Assembly: GCA_003453085.1 (NCBI GenBank)
Contig: DMMK01000252.1
Coordinates: forward strand, 1-6,649
Reading direction: 5' to 3'
Source of the DNA: Verrucomicrobiales bacterium
Lineage (GTDB): Bacteria; Verrucomicrobiota; Verrucomicrobiia; Verrucomicrobiales; Verrucomicrobiaceae
DNA length: 6,649 nt
Shown here piece after piece: positions 1 to 6,317 of the stretch. Made by a program: the position numbers and the translations under genes. The notes under the pieces were generated by a model, which did no database searches, was not told where the DNA came from, and worked only from the letters and a program-made list of their open reading frames with translations. Every line of letters starts with the position of its first letter. Within the stretch, counting starts at the first letter, position 1.

Positions 1-2666
1 ATGTACAAGCGGCTGATCTTCTCTCGCGTCGGCCAGTCGGCAGAGGGATAATCATTCTGCGGACCGATGAGGCGTCCGCCGTTCCAAGCAACCTTGTTGT
101 TAGGCAGATTGGGGACAAATCCGCCGCCTCCCGCAGCCTTGGCACGGGCCAGATCGTAGTTGGCCGGTTTCTCCACCAGGATCCTATTGGCCGGATCGCG
201 GGTGAGGATGAGACGGTAATTGTAAGCCATCACCGAACCATCGGCCTCGCCGCTGTGTGGGCCCTCGACGATCTCCGCCGTGGCGTGGCTGTTGTAGCGG
301 ATGTTGAGGTAACCTTGATCCGCATCTCTGGGGAAACCACGCTGTCCCGGGGCCTTAGCCCGCTCGTGCGTGTAGATGACTCCGGCATGGGGCTCGCCAT
401 ACTTTGACCGTGCCTCGCGTCCAATCTGGGACTCCACCCCGGCGGCGGCGACCAGATCTCCCTCATACATTCCATCGGCAAAGACCTTCGCGGACACCGT
501 CACATTTCCCTCACCATGCATAGGCTTCAGCGTCACACTGCGGATAAGGCTGCCTTCCCGATCTGCGGCGGTGACGATGTGGCCTAACAAAACAGTGAGT
601 AGCTTCTCCTTTTCCACCATGCGGTTGAAAAGCATCTCGGCGATGCGTGGCTCCACCTTGGGCCGATCAATGTGGGCACGGCTTTTGGCATCGGGCATGG
701 AGGCGAGATGCTGGGGTGAATTTTCGCCATAGGTTTGGCGATAATAGTCGGCTGCCCCTTTCAGCATCTCCCCGTAAAGAGGCGAACGCAGACCGTCATA
801 CGGGGCCTCCCAGCCACCCGCACCGCTGGTGATGAATCCGCCCAGGTGCTGGGTGTGGTTCACCAGCAACACCGTGAGGCCTTCACGGGCCGCCCGAACC
901 GCTGTGGCAATGCCGCCCGGGGTGCCGCCGATGACCACCAGATCATACTCCTTGCCATTCACGTCCGCAGCTTTGGCGGCGGACTTGAGCTTCATTGGTG
1001 GCGGGATGCTCACCTTGGGCGCCGGCAGCGCAGTTTTGACGGGAAAGCCGGCATCCGCACGCGTATTGCGCTCCACTTTGGCCTCCGCCTCAGACACAAT
1101 CTGAAGCCCGTCCACCACCACAAACCCCTTTTTGGCCCTGGCCAGGATCTTCACCGATCCGCTTTTGCCCTTGGCAAATTCATAGACGCCCAGTGATCTC
1201 GGGATGCTTTCCTCCAGGCACTCTTCGCGCTGGTTCAGCGTCACTTTTTTCTCACCGTCTGCGCTGCGGATGAAGATCTCGGTCGCATCATTGCGGTTGT
1301 CTGAGGCAACGTAAAGAAGCCGGAGTTCATAGCGCCCGGCCACCGGAATATCGGGAGTGAAAGTGGCCGTGCCATCGGCATTGGTGGCGTGGTAACCACG
1401 GCCCGCCAAATAACCCAGCTGGCTGCCACCTTCCCGCCACTGGCCGGTATAGCGGGCTGCATCGTCATCCATGAGGATTCCCGCCACCTTGGCGTCTTTG
1501 GCCGCTGTGTTTAGCGTCTTCCTCTCCATCGCATCCGTTTCTTTCAGTTTGAAGTGGGTACTGACAACTGAGTGTTTTTCCGGTCCTTGACGATATTTGA
1601 CATAGGTAGTCGCCACGAAGGTGCCGTCAGGCAGCACTTCGAGACCCGGATAACCGCAGTCGCTCCTGGCATGGCTATGCAGCAGCTTGATCTTATACTC
1701 GCCATCCTTGCCGCTCTGGATATCCTCATAACGGCCCACCCAGGCGACAAAATGATTTCGCGTTGGGCTGTTGGCACCCATGTCGCGAAAGGTCACCATC
1801 AGACGGCCATCAGGCGCATACTGCGCCTTATGACGATCCCCGTGCAGGCCAGGTGGCAGGTCTTTGACCGTCGTCCAGGTGCGGCCCTCATCATTGCTGG
1901 TGATGTAGTGGCTGGCATGGTTGCGGATGTTTTCGCGGATGAGGCAGAGCAGTTGTTTGCCATCGGGCGAGCGCACCACCTCAGGTTCGCAGGGTTTAAG
2001 GTCGCCCAGGTCCACGAGCACACGCCAGGGGCTCCAGGTAAGGCCACCATCGAGCGATTCGCTCTGCGTGACGATGTTTGACTTCGTATCCTTGGTTTCA
2101 CCCGGACGACGAATGTTGGACAGACCGATGAGACGCTTGCCGCCATCCACGGGCATGATGGTGCAAAACGGCATCACACACTCCAGGTCCAGGCTTTTCA
2201 TGGGCGACCAGGTCTTGCCATCATCCATGGAGAAGGACATCTGCATCGTGCCATTGTCCGGCTGGCGCGTTCCGCCCGGACCTTGCCCGGCAAAGACAAA
2301 CAGACGGGAGACGCCCTGGGGATCGGTGAGGCGGTAGAGTGCAGGGCAGTTGCGCGTGGCAGCCCAGTTCTCCGGCACTGGCAGCAGGTCGCTCCAGGTC
2401 TTGCCCCCATCATCGCTGCGCTTCATGGGGCCGCAGCCGCCACCATGACCATAGGTCCAGACCACATACATCGTCTTGCCATCCGGCAGGAGAAGGGTGG
2501 TCGGGTGGCCATGATAAACTTCCGGCGTACCCTGAGCGATGATGACGTGGCGGGCCGTCTCCTCCGACAGATCCACCACGGGTGGATGGTCAGGGGTCTT
2601 CTGGGCGTGCAAGCTAACCGCACAGGCCAGCAAAAGAGTTGGCAGAATCGAAAATGAAAGAGTCAT
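1..2666 (-). CDS. Exported sialidase-like / golvesin-like / FAD-dependent oxidoreductase fusion protein (3' end outside window)
   Basis: A continuous reading frame of 888 codons runs from the ATG at 2664-2666 off the left edge with no internal stop. Residues 1-21 look like a Sec signal peptide (hydrophobic core, likely cleavage after LHA), although the N-terminus has no positive charge. Residues about 35-375 form a sialidase-type beta-propeller with four Asp boxes (S-x-D-x-G-x-T-W) at 84-91, 146-153, 204-211 and 257-264. Residues about 390-525 (from GILMDDDAARYTG to FVVVDGLQIV) resemble the golvesin/xanthan-lyase C-terminal beta-sandwich, probably a carbohydrate-binding or adhesive module. 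A Lys/Ala/Pro-rich linker (about 530-572) leads to a Rossmann FAD-binding segment with GGTPGG at 580-585 and the family motif DGMYEGDL at 731-738. By comparison with the neighbouring oxidoreductase, roughly 200-250 residues are missing beyond the window. An in-frame TGA upstream limits earlier starts to the ATG or a near-cognate codon. No good ribosome binding site is visible. The substrate is unknown; the sialidase label is structural only. Confidence 0.9.
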   Translation of the reverse strand, partial: MTLSFSILPTLLLACAVSLHAQKTPDHPPVVDLSEETARHVIIAQGTPEVYHGHPTTLLLPDGKTMYVVWTYGHGGGCGPMKRSDDGGKTWSDLLPVPENWAATRNCPALYRLTDPQGVSRLFVFAGQGPGGTRQPDNGTMQMSFSMDDGKTWSPMKSLDLECVMPFCTIMPVDGGKRLIGLSNIRRPGETKDTKSNIVTQSESLDGGLTWSPWRVLVDLGDLKPCEPEVVRSPDGKQLLCLIRENIRNHASHYITSNDEGRTWTTVKDLPPGLHGDRHKAQYAPDGRLMVTFRDMGANSPTRNHFVAWVGRYEDIQSGKDGEYKIKLLHSHARSDCGYPGLEVLPDGTFVATTYVKYRQGPEKHSVVSTHFKLKETDAMERKTLNTAAKDAKVAGILMDDDAARYTGQWREGGSQLGYLAGRGYHATNADGTATFTPDIPVAGRYELRLLYVASDNRNDATEIFIRSADGEKKVTLNQREECLEESIPRSLGVYEFAKGKSGSVKILARAKKGFVVVDGLQIVSEAEAKVERNTRADAGFPVKTALPAPKVSIPPPMKLKSAAKAADVNGKEYDLVVIGGTPGGIATAVRAAREGLTVLLVNHTQHLGGFITSGAGGWEAPYDGLRSPLYGEMLKGAADYYRQTYGENSPQHLASMPDAKSRAHIDRPKVEPRIAEMLFNRMVEKEKLLTVLLGHIVTAADREGSLIRSVTLKPMHGEGNVTVSAKVFADGMYEGDLVAAAGVESQIGREARSKYGEPHAGVIYTHERAKAPGQRGFPRDADQGYLNIRYNSHATAEIVEGPHSGEADGSVMAYNYRLILTRDPANRILVEKPANYDLARAKAAGGGGFVPNLPNNKVAWNGGRLIGPQNDYPSADWPTREKISRLY

Positions 2667-2750
2667 GGTGTAAACATTGGGAAAACTGTGGGCAGAGCTT
2701 CGAATCAGGCATCACCCCGATCTCTGGAAGCATGCTTCGATTTGAGGTTA
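2667..2750. other. Intergenic gap with a 12-base perfect palindrome
   Basis: This 84-base gap separates the two FAD oxidoreductase genes. It contains the perfect palindrome GAAGCATGCTTC at 2727-2738 and a short direct repeat GCTTCGA at 2697-2703 and 2734-2740. The palindrome has no T-run beside it, so it does not look like an intrinsic terminator. It could be an operator or chance. I see no convincing promoter, and read-through from the upstream gene is possible. Confidence 0.3.
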
Positions 2751-4469
2751 TCAATGACCTCCGCTGTCCTTGAACTTCCAGGTCAAAACCTGCCCGTCTT
2801 TCTCCAGCCGGGAACGTAGTTTCTCATAGTCCACTTTTTGGACGGACACCCCGTCCTCAATAGCCATGACGGCGGCTGTGGCGGCACTCTGGCTGGTGAC
2901 CATGAAGACAGGCTCCATGCGCAGGCTGCTGAAGGCGGTATGGCTGCAACTGAGGGCAAAGGTGACGAACAAGTTTTCACACTCCGACGGCTTGGGCACG
3001 ATGCAGTCATAGCCGATCTGGTAAGGGCCGAAGCCACCCCGGCCACCTGCGGTCTTGCCTTCGCGGATGACGATGCCATCCTTCACAATGCGGCGGATTT
3101 CATGGGTGTCCGTGCCGTAGCTGCCGAGGCTCACCGGTTTGGGGGCGATCTCACGGCCAAAGGTGTGGTGCTCGGTCAGCACCAGATCACTGATCATGCG
3201 GCGCGCCTCGCGAACGTAGATCTGGTGTGGCCAGCCGCCATTGTCGGTGAACTCATCCTTTGGTAGGCCAAAGCGCGCCATGTCCTTGCGGACCTTCGCC
3301 GGCACCCGGGGATCGGTTGCCAAAAAGTGCAGCAGCCCCCGATGGTAATTCTCATGCTCTTTGGCGATCTCCTCCCGGCGGGCATAGCTGGCCTCTGGCC
3401 ATTCATGGCTGGCTCCGGGCAGATTCCCCCCAAAGGTGGCGGTATTAAAATCCCACTTTTGGTTAGGCAGGGCATCATGTTTGGAGAACCAGCGCAGGTC
3501 CATGTCATCGCCATTGGCAAGGCATGCCTCGATATAGCGGGCGACGATCTCATACCGCTTCGGGTCGTAGCCGGGAGGCGGCACTATGGGGGCGCTGTTG
3601 ACCGGGTCCACACTCAGGCAGAGGCGGAAGCAATAGGCCTGCACTCCCGGTGCAGGCTCGCCAGGGCGGCCGGGATCGCCTTCCTGAATCAGGGGTAAGA
3701 GGCCGCTTTTGGGATCGCCTTTCACCACATAGGGGTCCAGCGGAAAATCCCGATCCCACACGCCCTGCCCGCCTTTGACACGCCCTGTGGCCCCCGGTTG
3801 CAGGTGGCCTGTACGGGGCACGTATTTTTCATCGTAATAGATGCCATTGTAAGTCTCCCCATACTTCGCATTGCCCTCACGCATTAGCGTGTAGCTGACA
3901 CCGGCTTTCGCCATCAGGTCGCCTTCATAAGTGGTGTCCACATACATCTTCGCACGGAAGATCGTGCCGTCCTCCGTGACAAATTCAGTGATGCGCGCCC
4001 CTTCTTTGAGCACCTTGGCCAGCCTAGCTCCGAAGTGAACCTGGACGCCCGCCTCACGCGCCATCTGTGCATAGACTTCTTCCGCCTTGTGGGGCTCGAT
4101 GGCATAAGCCCCGCCGGTGGCCGGGCCGCCGCCTTTGGCAACAAACGGTTTGTCCCAGGCAAGGACCGTACCCACGGTGGCCGCTAGCTTGGTAAAGTAT
4201 TCACGCGAGATCCCCCCCACACTGCGAGGATCCCCGATATCCACGGCACTGAGGCCCCCGGAGGTCATGCCCCCCAGATGGCGACCGGGCTCCGCGATGA
4301 CCACACGCTTTCCCATGCGGGCTGCCTGCACCGCCGCCGCCACACCACCGCTGGTGCCGCCGTAAATGCAGACATCTGCCTCACAGACTTCTGCCGCGTT
4401 TATTGTTAGGCCGGAAGCAAGCAGAGCCAGAAAGAAAGTGACAAGAGATGGCAGTGAAAAACAGGTCAT
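2751..4469 (-). CDS. Exported FAD-dependent oxidoreductase (FAD_oxidored / PF12831-like), complete
   Basis: This 572-residue protein is a flavoenzyme of the FAD_oxidored family common in Verrucomicrobiota, Planctomycetota and Bacteroidota. I chose the ATG at 4467-4469 over an in-frame ATG at 4571 because it puts a Sec signal peptide (hydrophobic residues about 6-23, likely cleavage after NAA at 26) at the N-terminus; the 34 extra residues are polar and Arg/Gln-rich. The mature protein opens with a Rossmann strand and dinucleotide-binding turn GGTSGG (37-42), followed by the acidic residue E60 expected to bind the FAD ribose and HLGGMTSGG (64-72). Further family motifs are YVDTTYEGDLMAKAG (176-190), PYQIGYDCIVP (482-492) and a C-terminal SLRMEPVF segment (515-522) that closes the FAD site. 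The length and the presence of both ends indicate an intact gene. It precedes the fusion gene, whose C-terminal domain is paralogous to it. The electron acceptor and substrate are unknown; a periplasmic role in sugar or sugar-acid oxidation is a guess. Confidence 0.92.
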   Translation of the reverse strand: MTCFSLPSLVTFFLALLASGLTINAAEVCEADVCIYGGTSGGVAAAVQAARMGKRVVIAEPGRHLGGMTSGGLSAVDIGDPRSVGGISREYFTKLAATVGTVLAWDKPFVAKGGGPATGGAYAIEPHKAEEVYAQMAREAGVQVHFGARLAKVLKEGARITEFVTEDGTIFRAKMYVDTTYEGDLMAKAGVSYTLMREGNAKYGETYNGIYYDEKYVPRTGHLQPGATGRVKGGQGVWDRDFPLDPYVVKGDPKSGLLPLIQEGDPGRPGEPAPGVQAYCFRLCLSVDPVNSAPIVPPPGYDPKRYEIVARYIEACLANGDDMDLRWFSKHDALPNQKWDFNTATFGGNLPGASHEWPEASYARREEIAKEHENYHRGLLHFLATDPRVPAKVRKDMARFGLPKDEFTDNGGWPHQIYVREARRMISDLVLTEHHTFGREIAPKPVSLGSYGTDTHEIRRIVKDGIVIREGKTAGGRGGFGPYQIGYDCIVPKPSECENLFVTFALSCSHTAFSSLRMEPVFMVTSQSAATAAVMAIEDGVSVQKVDYEKLRSRLEKDGQVLTWKFKDSGGH

Positions 4470-4588
4470 GATGGGAATACCTAGAAGACGGTCCGGCCAA
4501 CGCTGCTTTTGCTGGTCAAGTTTATTTGCCAGTGAATGGAATTGCTGACGCCGCCTCGCTCCCCAGAACAACGAGTCAGGCTTCCAGC

Positions 4589-4897
4589 TTAAAAGAGCAC
4601 GCCCAGCCGCTTCTCAGCGCAACTCATGCAAACGCAACCGTCGAGCATGATGGTGTGCCCGCGCGCATTGGTCTCTCCGCAGAGCCTGCAAACACAGAAA
4701 AAACGAGGGTCTTTCAACACTGCCGCCCTTGCAGAAGCGATTTGGCTTTCATTGGGCAAGTCGGGCCAGCTCTGAAAGACCATCCAGGCAGAATCGGGTG
4801 TCGAGGGATGTGGCCACAGGATCCTACGAATCTGAAGATCCCAACCATCCGGCGTCTGTATGCACCGAAAAAAATCATCAAAATCCTGGATTGGCAT
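4589..4897 (-). CDS. Small cysteine-rich zinc-ribbon-like protein of unknown function
   Basis: This encodes 102 residues with no signal peptide, so it is probably cytoplasmic. The N-terminal two thirds is Trp/Pro-rich (WPHP at 28-31, W38, SWPDLP at 43-48). The C-terminal part has two copies of C-V-C-x2-C, at 68-73 and 88-93, separated by 14 residues including an RGH. This spacing suits a zinc ribbon, with the inner pairs C70/C73 and C90/C93 as likely ligands and C68/C88 as extras. It ends in CAEKRLGVLF. The ATG at 4895-4897 is the first in frame after an upstream TGA; a weak AGG lies about 15 bases upstream. It sits between two genes for exported proteins on the same strand, 63 bases after the propeller gene and 119 before the oxidoreductase, but nothing links it functionally to them. 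The general pattern resembles small uncharacterised proteins I associate with Verrucomicrobiota and Planctomycetota. Function is not assignable. Confidence 0.75.
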   Translation of the reverse strand: MPIQDFDDFFRCIQTPDGWDLQIRRILWPHPSTPDSAWMVFQSWPDLPNESQIASARAAVLKDPRFFCVCRLCGETNARGHTIMLDGCVCMSCAEKRLGVLF

Positions 4898-4960
4898 GGT
4901 TTTAAAGAATGCCTTTGCTAGATATCAAAGACAGGACATTACCACCATCCTTTCGTGCAT

Positions 4961-6160
4961 TTATTTTGATGCGGGCGCTGCGGCAGAAGGGGCCGCACTT
5001 GAAGCTGCATTTTTAAAGCAGTACATCACCCCATCATCCGCCCCAAAAAGCACGTAGTCACCCGCTACGGCAGGCGAGGTCTTCACCGGTGCGCCGATCT
5101 CATATTGCCACAGCTCTTTGCCATCCTTCAGATCCAGGGCATAGACATAACCGTCATCGCTGCCAAACAGGGCCGCCTTGCCCGCACAGATCACAGCACT
5201 GCTGTCGATCCTGTCGCGGCTGCGATACTCCCAGAGCTTCGTGCCTTTCACGCGATCTATTGCATGAAAACGTTTGTCGCGACCTCCCACAAAAACCGTT
5301 TTTTCCCAGATGGCCGGGGCTGCATAGTACTCAAATTCGCGCTCTCCATACTCCCACACCTTGGCACCATCGGCCAGATTGTAGGCCCCCACCCGGTTGC
5401 CATAATGGGAGACATAGACCACCCCATCAGCAATGGCCACATTGTTGCCAATGTAGGAGCCGACCTCAATCTGCCGCTTCTCCACGCCCGTGGCCACATC
5501 GTGCACGTGCAGCACGCTGTCGCAGCCGCCAAAGACCACCATGCCATCTCCCACGGCGGATCCGCCGTTGATGTAGTAGCCCGTCTCTGCGGCCCACTCT
5601 TTCTTCCCAGTCTTCGCATCCAGGCAATAGACGTTGTAGTCATAGCTGCCGATGAGGATCTTCTGCACGCCCGTTTTGGGGTCGGTCCAGGTATTGGAGG
5701 CCGCATGAATTTCGGCCTCGGTTTCAAACTTCCACACCTCAGCACCCGTCTCCGCATTCCAGGCATAGACAAAGCCGTCCTGACAACCTGCGACCACCAG
5801 TTCTCCGGCAAAGGAGGCCGCCCCATCAAAAGCCCCCTTGGCCGTCACCTCCCATTTTTTGGTGCCTGTGGCCAGATCCAGCGCATAAAATTTGCCGTCC
5901 TTGCAGCCAGCATAAACTTTGCCCGCACGCACCACGGCACTGCTGACGAGCATTTCCCCCTGCCCTTTCGGTTTGTCCTGCATTTTAAATTCCCAGGCCA
6001 GTTCCAGAGGAAAGCGCAGCTCTGAAGCCGAAACTCCCGTCATCGCCTCATTGCCACGGGAGTGGATCCATTCCCCGGCTGTCTGGGCCTGGGTGAAGGC
6101 GGCAGGGCTAAGCGCCAGCACGATGAGGGAACGGATCAACTGAGAGAATGCAGGCTTCAT
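4961..6160 (-). CDS. Exported eight-bladed PQQ-binding-like beta-propeller protein
   Basis: This 399-residue protein consists almost entirely of PQQ-like propeller repeats. The ATG at 6158-6160 is preferred over one 12 codons upstream because it gives a standard Sec signal peptide (K2, R10, hydrophobic core 11-22, cleavage near TQA at 25). The mature N-terminus begins WIHSRGNEAMTG, the usual opening of this family. Eight blades follow, each of the form V-x-x-G-x-x-D-G-x-V-Y-A-L-D-x-x-T-G-x-x-x-W, at about 83-104, 122-144, 168-190, 208-230, 248-270, 289-311, 330-352 and 370-383. The last blade is short and is probably completed by the N-terminal strand LELAWEFKM (53-60). The protein ends in an Ala/Ser/Pro tail (384-399). 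The extra domains and adjacent-cysteine disulfide of quinoprotein dehydrogenases are not seen, so it is more likely a binding or scaffold protein (as BamB is) than an enzyme. It may be the first gene of the minus-strand series and diverges from the racemase-like gene. Confidence 0.92.
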   Translation of the reverse strand: MKPAFSQLIRSLIVLALSPAAFTQAQTAGEWIHSRGNEAMTGVSASELRFPLELAWEFKMQDKPKGQGEMLVSSAVVRAGKVYAGCKDGKFYALDLATGTKKWEVTAKGAFDGAASFAGELVVAGCQDGFVYAWNAETGAEVWKFETEAEIHAASNTWTDPKTGVQKILIGSYDYNVYCLDAKTGKKEWAAETGYYINGGSAVGDGMVVFGGCDSVLHVHDVATGVEKRQIEVGSYIGNNVAIADGVVYVSHYGNRVGAYNLADGAKVWEYGEREFEYYAAPAIWEKTVFVGGRDKRFHAIDRVKGTKLWEYRSRDRIDSSAVICAGKAALFGSDDGYVYALDLKDGKELWQYEIGAPVKTSPAVAGDYVLFGADDGVMYCFKNAASSAAPSAAAPASK

Positions 6161-6251
6161 GGACAATGGTGGGGACACGCAAGTAACTACGAACAAACGC
6201 CTCCAGGTGGCCGGATGTTCCAGGTCAGGTGCAGAGATTCATCCGCCTGCG

Positions 6252-6277
6252 GGCAAGAGACAAGCCTGTCTTTTGCC
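6252..6277. repeat. 11-base inverted repeat (possible operator or hairpin)
   Basis: GGCAAGAGACA (6252-6262) and TGTCTTTTGCC (6267-6277) are inverted copies around the 4-base spacer AGCC. All positions pair except 6257/6272, which is a G-T wobble in plus-strand RNA. The arms can be extended outward through GCG/CGC if one G bulges. No T-run follows in either direction, so a terminator is unlikely. The repeat ends 4 bases before the putative -35 element of the rightward promoter, a usual place for an activator or repressor site. Confidence 0.5.
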
Positions 6278-6281
6278 GCCA

Positions 6282-6310
6282 TTGACTCCTGCCCGCTTTC
6301 CGACTGTAGT
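6282..6310 (+). promoter_or_regulatory. Putative sigma-70-type promoter for the racemase-like gene
   Basis: TTGACT at 6282-6287 matches the -35 consensus at five of six positions. It is followed after exactly 17 bases by TGTAGT at 6305-6310, which matches the -10 consensus at four of six. Transcription would begin around 6316-6318, at or just before the ATG at 6318, giving a leaderless or nearly leaderless mRNA. The main weakness is the -10 element. Confidence 0.4.
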
Positions 6311-6317
6311 GAGGTCC

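Larger units (their letters stand above)
6161..6317. promoter_or_regulatory. Divergent intergenic control region
   Basis: These 157 bases separate two genes reading outwards, the propeller gene to the left and the racemase-like gene to the right, so both promoters should lie here. The right half holds the inverted repeat and the plausible rightward promoter listed separately. For the leftward gene I could not find a convincing sigma-70-type hexamer pair or a Shine-Dalgarno sequence; the bases just before its ATG are pyrimidine-rich. Confidence 0.6.

Noticed and set aside
1572..2081. A 169-codon plus-strand open frame opposite the sialidase-like domain.
   Set aside because: It is a shadow of the minus-strand frame, which carries all four Asp boxes and continues unbroken for 888 codons.
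2622..2629. A possible lipobox (LLAC, residues 12-15) in the fusion protein.
   Set aside because: The cysteine falls inside the hydrophobic core after only about ten hydrophobic residues, with no charged N-terminus; cleavage after LHA at residue 21 is more plausible. Lipidation is not excluded.
4470..4571. A 34-residue N-terminal extension of the FAD oxidoreductase, with an RRRQQF stretch that might suggest a Tat signal.
   Set aside because: No hydrophobic segment follows the arginines and the Tat consensus is absent. The ATG at 4469 places a normal Sec signal peptide at the N-terminus.
4470..4588. The gap between the small protein and the FAD oxidoreductase, inspected for a terminator or promoter.
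   Set aside because: Only weak interrupted stems (CTGAC/GTCAG) and an isolated TTGACC without a matching -10 element are visible; nothing there supports a feature.
4913..4930. A short hairpin CTTTG...CAAAG between the propeller and small-protein genes, considered as a terminator.
   Set aside because: The stem is only five base pairs, is A/T-rich and lacks a following T-run.
5105..6025. A 306-codon plus-strand open frame with a repetitive protein, antisense to the propeller gene.
   Set aside because: Its repeats (IQGIDITVIAA-like) are the reverse-strand image of the PQQ propeller repeats. The minus strand has a signal peptide and eight recognisable blades; the plus-strand product resembles nothing.
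6161..6196. A 12-residue upstream extension of the propeller protein starting at 6196.
   Set aside because: The ATG at 6160 gives the expected signal peptide with N-terminal Lys and Arg; the extension would bury it behind a second hydrophobic stretch.
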